From positions 1 to 50,353 of the forward strand of contig UQGU01000014.1 in NCBI GenBank assembly GCA_900540635.1: a stretch of 50,353 nucleotides of DNA, written 5' to 3'. This stretch comes from an uncultured Eubacteriales bacterium (GTDB lineage: Bacteria > Bacillota > Clostridia > Oscillospirales > Oscillospiraceae). The notes beneath the pieces are model-generated. The model was given only the letters and a program-made list of their open reading frames with translations, was not told the origin of the DNA and made no database searches. This document shows, piece after piece, positions 8,821 through 17,669 of this stretch (positions within the stretch are counted from its first letter, which is position 1; each line of letters opens with the position of its first letter). A program made the translations under genes and the position numbers.

Positions 8821-9708
8821 ATGAAAAAAATGACTGCACTTCTGCTGACCGCTATGCTGCTGCTGGGCCTCGCCGCCTGCGGCCAGACCGCCCCCGCCGA
8901 GACCACTGCCGCTCCGGAGACCACCGAGGCAGCACCCGAGACCACTGTTGAGACCACTGTTGAGGCCACCGCTCCCGAAACCACCGAGGCCGCTGTCTGT
9001 CCCCTGGAGGACGGCGTTTACACTGCCGAGTTTGACACGGATAGCTCCATGTTCCATGCCAATGAGTCTTGCGATGGCAAGGGCACGCTGACCGTGCAGG
9101 ACGGCAAGATGACCATCCATGTCAGCCTGGCCTCCAAGTCCATCGTAAACCTGTTCCCCGGCCTGGCCGAGGACGCTCAGAAGGAGGGCGCAGAGCTGCT
9201 GCAGCCCACCGAGGACACCGTCACCTATTCCGACGGCCTGACCGAGACCGTTTACGGCTTCGATATCCCCGTGCCCTACCTGGATGACGAGTTTGATCTG
9301 GCCCTCATCGGCAAGAAGGGCGTTTGGTATGACCACAAGGTCTCCGTTTCCAACCCCGAGCCCAAGCAAACCCTTGTTTCCGACCTGGCGGATGGCAAAT
9401 ACACCGTTTATGGCACCCTGGAGGGCGGCACAGGCAAAACCACCCTGGTCAACCCCACGCTGCTGACCGTGACCGATGGCAAGGGCATTGCCACCGTGGT
9501 TCTCAGCAGCAGCAAATATGACTATATGATCGTGGACGGCGTGAAGTACGAGCCTGTCAGCAACGAGGGCGGCTCCTCCTTCGAAATTCCCGTAACCGCA
9601 CTGGATGTGAAGATCGCCGTGGTGGCCGATACTGTGGCCATGAGCACCCCCCACGAGATTGAATACACCATTCTCCTGGATTCCTCCACGCTGGAAGAAC
9701 TGAAATGA
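8821..9708 (+). CDS. Lipoprotein with two NEAT-like beta domains
   Basis: A 295-residue lipoprotein: lipobox LGLAAC near residue 20, then a Thr/Glu/Ala linker. Two beta-rich units follow. The first runs from DGVYTAEFDTDSSMFHANES to about residue 175. The second runs from DGKYTVYGTLEGG to the end and includes SKYDYMIVDGVKYEP and FEIPVTAL. Both start with the (D)GxYT strand and later have V-x-y followed by F-x-hydrophobic-P-V, as in NEAT (heme-binding) and related iron-transport-associated domains. The match is by pattern and not certain. Placed between lipoprotein CbiK and an importer and under cobalamin control, it may bind heme, another tetrapyrrole or a corrinoid at the surface. Its stop overlaps the next start (ATGA), so the two are translationally coupled. 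Confidence 0.6.
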   Translation: MKKMTALLLTAMLLLGLAACGQTAPAETTAAPETTEAAPETTVETTVEATAPETTEAAVCPLEDGVYTAEFDTDSSMFHANESCDGKGTLTVQDGKMTIHVSLASKSIVNLFPGLAEDAQKEGAELLQPTEDTVTYSDGLTETVYGFDIPVPYLDDEFDLALIGKKGVWYDHKVSVSNPEPKQTLVSDLADGKYTVYGTLEGGTGKTTLVNPTLLTVTDGKGIATVVLSSSKYDYMIVDGVKYEPVSNEGGSSFEIPVTALDVKIAVVADTVAMSTPHEIEYTILLDSSTLEELK

Positions 9709-10859
9709 GAAGATTTTTTGCACTGATTCTGGCGGCTCTGCTGCTCAGCGGCTGCGCCGCCGCACCCCAGCAAGGTGCGGAAACAACCGCGCAGACCACG
9801 GCTGCACCCCAAACAGTCAGCTGGGACAGCCTGACATTTACCGGGCCCCGGCCCATGCACTATGCAGAAACCTTCGCCATTTATGACGAGGCCAGCGGAT
9901 ACCGGAAGATCACCGTTGGTACGGACCAGACCATTCTGGTGGTCCCGGAAGGCGCCCAGGTGCCCCAGGGTGTCCCGGCGGGTGTAATTGTTCTGAAGCA
10001 GCCGCTGGAGCATATCTATGTGGTTTCCAGCGCAGCCATGGATTATTTCTGCAAGCTGGATGCCATGGATACCGTGCGGCTCAGCAGCCTGAAGGAAGAC
10101 GGCTGGTACCTGCCGGAGGCAAAGCAGGCCATGGCAGAGGAAAAGCTCCTGTATGCCGGAAAATACTCTGCGCCGGACTATGAAACGATTCTGGCGGAGC
10201 GCTGTGACCTGGCAATCGAGAATACCATGATTTACCATACGCCGTCTGTCATGGAGCAGATCCAGGGCCTGGGCATTCCCGTTATTGTGGACCGCTCCAG
10301 CTATGAAAGCCATCCCCTTGGCCGCATGGAGTGGATCAAATTCTATGGAGCCCTTCTGGGGAAGGACAGCGAGGCTGTCAGCTATTTTGACGCGCTGATG
10401 AACAATCTGACGCCGGTTATGAATCAGGAGTCTACCGGAAAGACCGTGGCGTTTTTCTACGTCACGGCCGCCGGGGCGGTGAGTGTCCGCAAGAGCTCGG
10501 ACTATATTTCCAAGTCCATCTCCCTGGCAGGCTGCACGCCCATTGTCTTCGAAGAAGATGAGAATGCCGGTGCCACCTCCTCCCAGACCATTCAGATGGA
10601 GGCCTTCTACAATGCGGCAGTGGATGCGGATATGCTCATCTACAACAGCACGGTGGATGGAGAACTGAAGGATATGAATGCCCTGCTGTCCAAAGCACCG
10701 CTGCTGGCGGATTGCAAGGCGGTGAAAACCGGCCAGGTCTGGTGCGTTACCAAGAATTTCTATCAGGAATCCCTGGCTCTGGGGAATTTTATTCTGGATG
10801 TGAATACGGCGGCAGAGGACAATGGCCGGGAGCTGTATTTTCTGAAACAGCTGACATAA
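9705..10859 (+). CDS. ABC transporter substrate-binding lipoprotein, BtuF/FepB family
   Basis: A 384-residue lipoprotein with lipobox LLLSGC (Cys near 17) and a Thr-rich linker. The body has two lobes of the helical-backbone binding-protein family (PF01497): IVVLKQPLEHIYVVSSAAMD-like first strand, then DLAIENTMIYHTPSVMEQIQ and GIPVIVDRSSYESHPLGRME. This class binds siderophores, heme or cobalamin and delivers them to FecCD-type permeases. The cobalamin riboswitch upstream points to a corrinoid, although heme cannot be excluded given the NEAT-like neighbour. ATGA overlap with the previous gene; 12 bases to the permease start. Confidence 0.85.
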   Translation: MRRFFALILAALLLSGCAAAPQQGAETTAQTTAAPQTVSWDSLTFTGPRPMHYAETFAIYDEASGYRKITVGTDQTILVVPEGAQVPQGVPAGVIVLKQPLEHIYVVSSAAMDYFCKLDAMDTVRLSSLKEDGWYLPEAKQAMAEEKLLYAGKYSAPDYETILAERCDLAIENTMIYHTPSVMEQIQGLGIPVIVDRSSYESHPLGRMEWIKFYGALLGKDSEAVSYFDALMNNLTPVMNQESTGKTVAFFYVTAAGAVSVRKSSDYISKSISLAGCTPIVFEEDENAGATSSQTIQMEAFYNAAVDADMLIYNSTVDGELKDMNALLSKAPLLADCKAVKTGQVWCVTKNFYQESLALGNFILDVNTAAEDNGRELYFLKQLT

Positions 10860-10871
10860 GGAGGCACACGT

Positions 10872-11885
10872 GTGAAAAAAAGAGGACGCAGAATATGGGG
10901 CTTTGTGCTGCTTTTCTTGCTGGTGGCTGTTTTCCTGCTGTGGAATCTCCATGCCGGAAGCGTGTCCATTTCCGCGGCAGAAATCCGGCAGATTCTGCTG
11001 GGCCGCAGCCAGGACAGCACAAAATGGAATATTATCCGCAGCATTCGCCTTCCAAGGCTTCTGTCGGCGCTGATTCTGGGCGGAGCACTGTCGGTTTCCG
11101 GCTATCTGCTGCAAACCTTTTTCCATAACCCCATTGCCGGTCCCTTTGTGCTGGGTATCTCCTCCGGTGCGAAGCTGACGGTTTCCATCACCATGATTTT
11201 CCTGCTGAGCCGCGGAATGGTATCCAATTCGGCAACACTGATCTTCTCCGCCTTTTTTGGCGCCATGATTTCCATGGGCTTCGTGCTGATCATCTCCCAG
11301 AGGGTGAAGCAAATGAGCCTGCTGGTGGTCTGCGGCGTTATGATCGGCTATATCTGTTCTGCGCTGACGGATTTCTTTGTGACCTTTGCGGATGATTCCA
11401 ACATTGTGAACCTGCACAATTGGTCCGTGGGCTCCTTCTCCGGAAGGACCTGGACGGATGTGCGTGCCTTGGCAATTGTCTGTGCCCTGGGCGTAGGCCT
11501 GAGCTTTTTGCTGAGCAAGCCCATCCGGGCCTACCAGATGGGAGAGGTCTATGCCCAGAATATGGGCGTACCCCTGAAAGCCTTCCGGGCGGCGCTGATT
11601 CTGCTGTCCAGTGTGCTCTCCGCCTGCGTGACGGCCTTTGCCGGGCCCATTTCCTTTGTGGGCATTGCAGTGCCCCACCTGATGAAAATCCTTTTTAAGA
11701 CGGCGGAGCCCATGGTGATGATCCCGGCCTGCTTCTTGGGCGGCGGGGCCTTCTGCCTGATGTGCGATCTCATCGCCCGGACGGCCTTCGCGCCCACCGA
11801 GGTGAGTATCAGCTCCGTAACCGCCGTATTTGGCGCACCGGTGGTCATCTATATGATGGTTCGAAGAAAGGCGGCCAGAGAATGA
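10872..11885 (+). CDS. btuC: ABC transporter permease, FecCD/BtuC family
   Basis: A 337-residue membrane protein with about nine to ten hydrophobic segments. Family marks are RLPRLLSALILGGALSVSGY near the N-terminus and FAGPISFVGIAVPHLMK near residue 255, the latter forming the coupling contact with the ATPase. It starts at GTG with a strong aaggagg site 7 bases upstream. The stop overlaps the start of the ATPase gene (ATGA), as usual for these systems. BtuC-like cobalamin role is inferred from the riboswitch; the family also carries iron chelates. Confidence 0.85.
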   Translation: MKKRGRRIWGFVLLFLLVAVFLLWNLHAGSVSISAAEIRQILLGRSQDSTKWNIIRSIRLPRLLSALILGGALSVSGYLLQTFFHNPIAGPFVLGISSGAKLTVSITMIFLLSRGMVSNSATLIFSAFFGAMISMGFVLIISQRVKQMSLLVVCGVMIGYICSALTDFFVTFADDSNIVNLHNWSVGSFSGRTWTDVRALAIVCALGVGLSFLLSKPIRAYQMGEVYAQNMGVPLKAFRAALILLSSVLSACVTAFAGPISFVGIAVPHLMKILFKTAEPMVMIPACFLGGGAFCLMCDLIARTAFAPTEVSISSVTAVFGAPVVIYMMVRRKAARE

Positions 11886-12658
11886 GCGACTTTTTATCCA
11901 CAGAAAATCTGACCGTTGGCTACGACGGGCAGCCCCTGATCCGGGAGGTGTGCCTCAGCGTTCAGCGGGGCAGAATCGTGACCCTCATCGGCCCCAACGG
12001 CTCCGGCAAGTCCACCATCCTGAAAACCGTCGTTGGGCAGCTGTCCAAGGTGTCCGGCACGGTACTGCTGGAGGGAAGCCCCATGGAGCAGCTGCGGCAG
12101 AATGAGATCGCCAAGAAAATGGCCATTCTCATGACCCAGCGGGTGCACCCGGAGCTCATGACCTGCTTTGATGTGGTCAGCACCGGACGCTACCCCTATA
12201 CCGGGGCCCTGGGCCTGCTGAGCAAGGAGGACAAGCGCATTGTCATGGATGCCATGGCTTTGGTACACAGCGCCGATCTGGCGGACCGGCCCTTTGAGGC
12301 CATCAGCGACGGCCAGCGGCAGCGAATCCTGCTTGCCCGCGCCCTGTGCCAGCAGCCGGAAATCATCGTCCTGGACGAGCCTACCAGCTACCTGGACATC
12401 CGCTATAAGCTGGAACTGCTGACGATCCTGAAGACCATGGTGCGGGAGAAAAATCTGGCGGTGCTCATGTCCCTGCACGAGCTGGACCTGGCAGACCGGG
12501 TCTCCGATACGGTGGTCTGCGTCAGCGGAGACAGGATCGACCGCATAGGCACCCCCAAGGAGATTTTCACCAGCGACTATATTGCCAGGCTCTACCATAT
12601 GGAGCCGGGGAGATACGACCCCTGCTTTGATACTCTGGACTATGTGCCGAAGGCATAA
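11882..12658 (+). CDS. btuD: ABC transporter ATP-binding protein, FecE/BtuD family
   Basis: A 258-residue ATPase with Walker A GPNGSGKST (about 35-43), Q-loop near MTQRVHPELMTCFDVV, signature region ISDGQRQRILLARALCQQP (D in place of the usual second G of LSGGQ), Walker B IIVLDEPTSYLD and switch His in SLHELDLADR. It energises import through the adjoining permease. The ATG at 11882 overlaps the permease stop; a longer in-frame start at 11762 lies inside the permease gene and is not used. Last gene of the operon, followed by a strong terminator. Confidence 0.9.
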   Translation: MSDFLSTENLTVGYDGQPLIREVCLSVQRGRIVTLIGPNGSGKSTILKTVVGQLSKVSGTVLLEGSPMEQLRQNEIAKKMAILMTQRVHPELMTCFDVVSTGRYPYTGALGLLSKEDKRIVMDAMALVHSADLADRPFEAISDGQRQRILLARALCQQPEIIVLDEPTSYLDIRYKLELLTILKTMVREKNLAVLMSLHELDLADRVSDTVVCVSGDRIDRIGTPKEIFTSDYIARLYHMEPGRYDPCFDTLDYVPKA

Positions 12659-12659
12659 A

Positions 12660-12697
12660 AATAATGCGCTGCGAGCCTTCGCAGCGCATTATTTTTT
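12660..12697. terminator. Bidirectional intrinsic terminator
   Basis: Perfect 14-bp stem (aataatgcgctgcg and complement) with A and T runs on both sides, between the convergent ABC ATPase gene and the antiporter gene. Confidence 0.9.
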
Positions 12698-12704
12698 GTG
12701 GAAA

Positions 12705-13994
12705 TTAACCGTTCTTGTGAATCTCCTCGGGCAGGACGCCGCGGTTGGAGATGGTCTTGGGGGTGATTTCTCCGGAAGCCGTCAGGGCAATCTTGGTCAG
12801 GATGGGGCCTACCAGCTCGTAAATCAGCACGGAGAAGAGGACGATGCTGCGCATGATGGCACCCTCGGCACCGAAGTCTGCGGCGACGGTGGCGGACATA
12901 CCCAGAGCCACACCGGCCTGGGGCAGCAGGGTGATGCCCAGGTATTTGCACACGGTCTTGGGGCAGCCAACCATCCGGGAGCTGACACTGGCACCGGCAA
13001 TCTTACCGGCGGAGCGCATGAGGATATACACCAGACCAATGCCCACAACAGCGGCGCTGCCGAAGACCCGCAGGTCCAGCTCTGCACCGGAGAGCACGAA
13101 GAACAGAACGTAAACGGGGGCGGTCCAGCGGTCGGTCCGGTACATGATCTCGTCGGAGAAGTCACACAGGTTGCAGAAGATGGTGCCGCACATCATGCAC
13201 ACCAGCAGGGAGGAGAAGCCGATCTCTACGCCGTTGCCAAAGGTCAGCTCGATCTTGGAGAAGGCGGTGCACAGGAACACGAAGGCCACGGCCAGACTCA
13301 GACGCTTGGAGCGGGAGTTGAAGAATTTTTCCACAATGCTGAAAACCCAGCCCAGGGCGGCACCCAGAACCAGAGAAGCAACGATCTCAACAAGCGGGTT
13401 CACAATGACGGAGACCAGATTGATGGAGCCGGAGATCAGGGCCTTGGCAATACCGGTGGACACGGCAAAGACGATCAAACCCACGGCATCGTCCAGAGCC
13501 ACGATGGGCAGCAGGATGTTGGTCAGGGGGCCCTTGGCCTTGTACTGGTTGATGACCATCACCGTGGCGGCGGGGGCGGTAGCGGTTGCAATAGCGCCCA
13601 GCACGATACAGGTGGACACGGGCAGGGTGTCACCCAGGAACAGGTGCAGAATCAGAAGTCCCACGTCCACGAAGATGGTGGCGGACAGTGCCTGAAAAAT
13701 GGCGACGATGGTGGCCTGGCGGCCAATGTGCTTCAGTTCCTCCAGCCGGAATTCATTGCCGATGGAGAAGGCGATGAAGCCCAGGGAAACATCACTGATG
13801 AGACCCAGCTTTTCCACAAAGTCAAAGCTCGGCAGGCCCAGGTTGGGGATGCCCAGGGCGCCCAGACACAGCGGCCCAATCAGCACGCCGGCAACCAGGT
13901 AGCTGGTCACGTCAGGCAGGTTGAATTTGGAGGCCAGACGGGACAGAAACAGTCCTGCGAACATGGCAAGACCGATGGCAAGCAAGTATTCCAT
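12705..13994 (-). CDS. Cation/proton antiporter, CPA2 (KefB/Na+-H+ exchanger) family
   Basis: A 429-residue protein of about 12-13 membrane segments starting at MEYLLAIGLAMFAGLF. It carries the family's N-terminal SKFNLPDVTSYLVAGVLIGP and a VALDDAVGLIVFAV segment, where paired Asp residues of the ion site sit. The C-terminus is short, with no RCK/TrkA nucleotide-binding domain, so it is probably a plain Na+ or K+/H+ exchanger without that regulation. The start at 13994 follows agaggcatttctt; a longer frame to 14144 runs through the promoter and is rejected. It lies convergent to the cobalamin operon and divergent from the MscS gene, and both neighbours are envelope transport functions. The ion is unknown. 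Confidence 0.85.
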   Translation of the reverse strand: MEYLLAIGLAMFAGLFLSRLASKFNLPDVTSYLVAGVLIGPLCLGALGIPNLGLPSFDFVEKLGLISDVSLGFIAFSIGNEFRLEELKHIGRQATIVAIFQALSATIFVDVGLLILHLFLGDTLPVSTCIVLGAIATATAPAATVMVINQYKAKGPLTNILLPIVALDDAVGLIVFAVSTGIAKALISGSINLVSVIVNPLVEIVASLVLGAALGWVFSIVEKFFNSRSKRLSLAVAFVFLCTAFSKIELTFGNGVEIGFSSLLVCMMCGTIFCNLCDFSDEIMYRTDRWTAPVYVLFFVLSGAELDLRVFGSAAVVGIGLVYILMRSAGKIAGASVSSRMVGCPKTVCKYLGITLLPQAGVALGMSATVAADFGAEGAIMRSIVLFSVLIYELVGPILTKIALTASGEITPKTISNRGVLPEEIHKNG

Positions 13995-14029
13995 AAAGAA
14001 ATGCCTCTTTTCATATAAATCTTTCTTTT

Positions 14030-14065
14030 GCCATGCTATTATAGCATGGCATTTTTCGGATGCAA
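14030..14065 (-). promoter_or_regulatory. Promoter of the antiporter gene with a palindrome over the -10 box
   Basis: On the minus strand TTGCAT (14065-14060) and TATAAT (14043-14038) are 16 bp apart. The -10 box is the centre of a perfect 21-bp palindrome, gccatgcta-tta-tagcatggc, at 14030-14050. A repressor bound there would block polymerase directly; the palindrome would also be at the 5' end of the transcript. Confidence 0.75.
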
Positions 14066-14172
14066 GAGCTTGTATTTCACAAGAATTTTGGATTTTTTGC
14101 ACGGTTAATTGTAAACTTTTATAGATATTGACCGTAAAAAGCAACTGTATGCGGGAAATGGGGGGAAAGCGC

Positions 14173-14201
14173 TTGATTCAGGAAATAAAACGGGCTATAA
14201 T
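14173..14201 (+). promoter_or_regulatory. Promoter of the MscS gene
   Basis: TTGATT (14173-14178) and TATAAT (14196-14201), 17 bp apart, 26 bases upstream of the chosen ATG. Confidence 0.8.
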
Positions 14202-14226
14202 GCGTGTAAAAAAGGAGGAAGCAAAA

Positions 14227-15057
14227 ATGGAATCTCTGAATGCACTGATCAAAAGCTGGGTTTCCCAGGGGCTTGTGGATAAAATCTTTACGGCGCTCAT
14301 TACGCTGGTGGTGGGTATCCTGGTCATCAAAGCCGTTATGCGGCTGCTGACCCGGGCCCTGGAAAAGTCCAAGCTGGAAAAGGCGGCCTATAGCCTGATT
14401 TTGTCCCTTGCGAGGGTAGGGCTATACCTGCTGCTGGGCCTGAGCCTGGCCACCAGCTTCGGCATTGATGTCACCGGCGTGGTGGCGCTGGCCAGCGTGC
14501 TGACATTGGCTGTGTCTCTGGCTCTGCAAAATATGCTGACCAATGTGCTGGGCGGCTTTGCGCTGCTGACAACCCATCCCTTCCACTCCGGAGACTATGT
14601 GGACATCGGCGGCCAGTCCGGCACCGTGACCCAGATCGATATGAGCTATACCCGGCTTGTCACCGTGGACAATAAGGTGGTCTGCATTCCCAACAGCACG
14701 GTGCTGGCCTCGGAAGTGGTGAACTACTCCGCCAACGATACCCGCCGGGCGGAAATTCAGGTTTCTGCGGGCTATGACGCCCCCACCCAGAAGGTCATCG
14801 ATGCTCTGGTTTTGGCGGCGACTGTGGACAATGCCCTCTTGGAGCCCGCTCCCTTTGCGGCAGTGGTGAGCTATGGGGACAATGCCATTAACTACACCCT
14901 GCGCTTCTGGGCAAAGACCGAGGACTACTGGGATGTGTACTTCAAGGTCAACCAGCGCGTCAAAGACATTTTCGACGAGCAGGGCATCCCCATGACCTAC
15001 CCCCATCTAAACGTCCATTTTGATAAGGAGTTTCTGGAGAGCCGGAAGAATGGGTAA
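14227..15057 (+). CDS. mscS: Small-conductance mechanosensitive channel, MscS family
   Basis: A 276-residue channel with three N-terminal membrane helices. The pore helix region holds VTGVVALASVLTLAVSLALQ and NMLTNVLGGFALLTTHPFHS, the classical MscS TM3 with small residues, followed by the beta domain (GDYVDIGGQSGTVTQIDMSY, then VCIPNSTVLASEVVNYS) and the alpha/beta vestibule. It releases solutes when osmotic downshock raises membrane tension. Start at 14227 is chosen because aaggagga lies 7 bases upstream; a longer frame from 14128 would begin before the promoter. Length is typical (E. coli MscS has 286). Confidence 0.92.
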   Translation: MESLNALIKSWVSQGLVDKIFTALITLVVGILVIKAVMRLLTRALEKSKLEKAAYSLILSLARVGLYLLLGLSLATSFGIDVTGVVALASVLTLAVSLALQNMLTNVLGGFALLTTHPFHSGDYVDIGGQSGTVTQIDMSYTRLVTVDNKVVCIPNSTVLASEVVNYSANDTRRAEIQVSAGYDAPTQKVIDALVLAATVDNALLEPAPFAAVVSYGDNAINYTLRFWAKTEDYWDVYFKVNQRVKDIFDEQGIPMTYPHLNVHFDKEFLESRKNG

Positions 15058-15111
15058 AAGCAGCCTATGTGTTTGCTACTTCTGTGAAATTTCTGTGGAA
15101 AAAGATAGCTT

Positions 15112-15140
15112 TTGACAATTTGCCTGGCTTTCTGTATAAT
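15112..15140 (+). promoter_or_regulatory. Promoter of the dnaD-dnaC-like gene run
   Basis: TTGACA (15112-15117) and TATAAT (15135-15140) with a 17-bp spacer, both perfect consensus, about 35 bases before the ATG. Confidence 0.9.
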
Positions 15141-15174
15141 GGTGCTACATGATGAGAAATTCGAGGGAAAAACC

Positions 15175-16053
15175 ATGATTGCGGATGCTGTCACTGTTTC
15201 GGAAAATGATATGCGCAAGCTCTTAGGGGCGGCAAGCCCGGAGGCGGCGCTGCTGTATTTATATGTGCAGGCGGGCAATGACCCCAGCCTTGCCGAGGGG
15301 GCGCTTTCTTTAAGCGCCGGGCGGGTTTCCTGCGCCGCTGCCACCCTGCGGCAGCTGGGCCTGTGGCCGGAGGAGCGGCCCATCCGCGTAGCCCCCGGGG
15401 AGCGGCCGGACTATACCGAGCGGGATGTGCTCTCTGCCATGGATTCGGACAATTCCTTCCGGGCACTCTATGGGGAGGTTCAGCGTCTGCTGGGCCGGAG
15501 CCTGAATACGGAAGAGCTGAAAATTTTGCTGGGCTTCGTGCGGTATCTGAATCTGCCCGCCGAGGTGATCCAGATGCTCATCTGCTACTGCAAGGAGCGG
15601 GCGCGGAAGCGGGGCTCTTCCCGGAATCCCAGCCTGCGAACCATCGAGAAGGAGGCCTACGCCTGGGCGGAGCGGGGCATCGATTCCATCGAGGAGGCTT
15701 CGGCCTTTATCCAGGCCCAGAATGTCCGGGCCTCCCGGCTGGCCCAGCTCATGCAGGCCCTGCAGATACGGGGCAGAAATCTGACCCCGGCAGAGGAGCG
15801 CTATGCCCAGAGCTGGCTGGAGATGGGCTTTGACAACGAGACCATCTCCATGGCCTATGAGCGGACCTGCCTGAATACAGGCGGCCTCAATTGGGCGTAC
15901 ATGAATAAGATTTTGCAGCGCTGGCACGGCCAGGGCCTCCACACGGCCCAGGCGGTCCAGGCAGGGGACAGAAAGACGGACGCCAAGTCCGACCGCCGTC
16001 CTCTGGACGCGGACGAAGCCGCAGCCATCAAACGGATGTTTCAGGAGGGATAA
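15175..16053 (+). CDS. DnaD-domain replication initiation protein
   Basis: A 292-residue protein. The N-terminal half is a winged-helix-like region; the C-terminal half holds one or two DnaD/DnaB_2 helical units (EELKILLGFVRYLNLPAEVI, then EAYAWAERGIDSIEEA, and a later AEERYAQSWLEMGFDNETIS). In Firmicutes such proteins remodel DNA and help load the replicative helicase. The next gene is a DnaC/DnaI-like ATPase three bases downstream, which supports this. The start at 15175 is taken because the consensus promoter lies just upstream; the longer frame from 15112 would overlap the -35 box. Confidence 0.8.
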   Translation: MIADAVTVSENDMRKLLGAASPEAALLYLYVQAGNDPSLAEGALSLSAGRVSCAAATLRQLGLWPEERPIRVAPGERPDYTERDVLSAMDSDNSFRALYGEVQRLLGRSLNTEELKILLGFVRYLNLPAEVIQMLICYCKERARKRGSSRNPSLRTIEKEAYAWAERGIDSIEEASAFIQAQNVRASRLAQLMQALQIRGRNLTPAEERYAQSWLEMGFDNETISMAYERTCLNTGGLNWAYMNKILQRWHGQGLHTAQAVQAGDRKTDAKSDRRPLDADEAAAIKRMFQEG

Positions 16054-16056
16054 GCC

Positions 16057-17043
16057 ATGGGATATAGTGCGGAAGTGGTGCGCCGCGCCCGGGACCGTCT
16101 GGCCCAGGCCAGGGAGGACCGGGCCTCTGAGGACCGGCAGCACCTGGCGGAGGCCTATGAGCGGGTTCCCAGGATTCGGGAGATCGACCGGGAGCTGCGC
16201 ATGACCATGGCCCAGGCGGCTATGGCAGCCTTCCAGGCGGGCACCGACGGCAAGAAAGAGCTGGAAGCGGTGCGGGACAAGAATCTGGCCTTGCAGCAGG
16301 AGCGGGCACGGCTGGTGGAGGAGAACTTCGAGGAGGGCTTCCTGGACGAGACGCCCATCTGTGATAAGTGCGGCGGCACCGGCTATATCGGCGCGGAGAT
16401 GTGCGAGTGCCTGCGGGAGCTGTGCCGTCAGGAGCAGAAGAAGGAGGTCTCCATCCTCTCCGGCAGCCGGGATAGCTTTGGCAGCTTCCGGCTGGATTAT
16501 TATTCCGACCGGGCAGACCCCAATTACGGCGTCAGCCCTCGGACCTTGGCGGAGAAGAATTTTCGGGAATGCAAGCATTATGCCGTCTTTTTCTCGGACA
16601 AATCAGACAATCTCCTGCTTTCCGGCAATCCGGGGCTGGGGAAGACCTTCCTGTCTGCCTGCATTGCCCGGACCGTGGCGGACCGGGGCTACAGCGTGGC
16701 CTATGAGACCGCGGGCCATCTGTTTACCAAGATGGAGCGGGCAAAATTCATGAATGACGAGCAGGCCCGCCAGGAGACCGAGAGCTATACCCACTGCGAT
16801 CTGCTGATTCTGGATGACCTGGGCACGGAGATGCCCGGCCAGTTCACCAATGTGGCCCTCTACGGGATCATCAATGATCGGCTGCTGCTTGGCAAGCCCA
16901 CGATTATCTCCACGAACCTGACCACGGACGACATTGCCAAACGCTACACGCCCCAGATCGCATCCCGGCTCCGGGGCAGCTTCAAGCGGGTCCCCTTCAT
17001 CGGAGAGGATATCCGCCTTATGAAAAACGGAGGCCTGGTATGA
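16057..17043 (+). CDS. DnaC/DnaI-like helicase loader ATPase
   Basis: A 328-residue protein. Its N-terminal part is helical and ends in a four-cysteine zinc-knuckle-like stretch (CDKCGGTGYIGAEMCECLRE, about residues 104-126). The AAA+ core follows with Walker A GNPGLGKTFL (about 191-200), Walker B LLILDDLGTE, a sensor region IISTNLT and an arginine near SRLRGSFKRV. This is the IstB/DnaC family of helicase loaders. Binding site aggaggg lies inside the end of the dnaD-like gene, implying coupled translation. The stop overlaps the next start (ATGA). Confidence 0.85.
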   Translation: MGYSAEVVRRARDRLAQAREDRASEDRQHLAEAYERVPRIREIDRELRMTMAQAAMAAFQAGTDGKKELEAVRDKNLALQQERARLVEENFEEGFLDETPICDKCGGTGYIGAEMCECLRELCRQEQKKEVSILSGSRDSFGSFRLDYYSDRADPNYGVSPRTLAEKNFRECKHYAVFFSDKSDNLLLSGNPGLGKTFLSACIARTVADRGYSVAYETAGHLFTKMERAKFMNDEQARQETESYTHCDLLILDDLGTEMPGQFTNVALYGIINDRLLLGKPTIISTNLTTDDIAKRYTPQIASRLRGSFKRVPFIGEDIRLMKNGGLV

Positions 17044-17669
17044 GCATCGGCATTCTTTTTGATTTGGACGGCACACTGCTGAATACCTTAGAGGACCTGG
17101 CAGACAGCACCAACGCCGCCCTGGCTTCCTTCGGCTACCCTGCCAGGACGCTGGAGGAGGTCCGGCGTTTTGTGGGCAACGGGGCGGCAAACCTCATTGC
17201 CCAGGCTGTCCCGGAAGGCTGCGACCCGGCGCCGGTGCTGAAAGCCTTTCAGGCTTATTATCCCGCCCACTGCCAGATCAAAACGGCTCCCTATCCGGGA
17301 ATCGAGCGGGCGCTGGCTGTTTTGAAGGAGAAATACCCTGTTGCTATCGTGTCCAACAAGCCGGATGCGGCAGTAAAGCCCCTGTGCGCGCATTATTTCC
17401 CCGGGATTTTTGCCCTGGGGGAGACGGCGGATTGCCCCAGAAAGCCCGATAAGGCCATGGTCCTGAAAGCCATGGACGCCATTGGCGTGACGGAGTGCAT
17501 TTACGTAGGCGACAGTGAGGTGGATGTGCGCACGGCGAAAAATGCCGGGGTACCCTGCCTCAGCGTCCTGTGGGGCTTCCGGGACAGAGACCAGATCGGC
17601 GGGACCGTGTACTGCGAGACTGTGGATTGCCTGGTTCCTATGCTGGAGGAAATGGCCTGTGGCAAATGA
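17040..17669 (+). CDS. gph: HAD-superfamily phosphatase, phosphoglycolate phosphatase-like
   Basis: A 209-residue HAD hydrolase. Motif I is FDLDGTLLNT (nucleophile Asp near 8), motif II VAIVSNKPD, motif III/IV region CPRKPDKAMVLKAMDAIG and YVGDSEVDVRTAKNAGVP. The helical cap between motifs I and II (ALASFGYPARTLEEVRRFVG) is of the Gph/PgmB type. It should dephosphorylate a small sugar phosphate or 2-phosphoglycolate from DNA repair; specificity cannot be read from sequence. It overlaps the upstream gene by 4 bases and the downstream gene by 11. Confidence 0.85.
   Translation: MSIGILFDLDGTLLNTLEDLADSTNAALASFGYPARTLEEVRRFVGNGAANLIAQAVPEGCDPAPVLKAFQAYYPAHCQIKTAPYPGIERALAVLKEKYPVAIVSNKPDAAVKPLCAHYFPGIFALGETADCPRKPDKAMVLKAMDAIGVTECIYVGDSEVDVRTAKNAGVPCLSVLWGFRDRDQIGGTVYCETVDCLVPMLEEMACGK

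Noticed and set aside
9522..11678. 718-codon minus-strand frame across the ABC operon
   Set aside because: Spans three genes with clear lipoprotein and permease motifs on the plus strand; product has no recognisable features.
12582..14018. Plus-strand frame opposite the antiporter gene
   Set aside because: Gln/His/Gly-rich shadow; the minus strand has a well-formed CPA2 protein with its own promoter.
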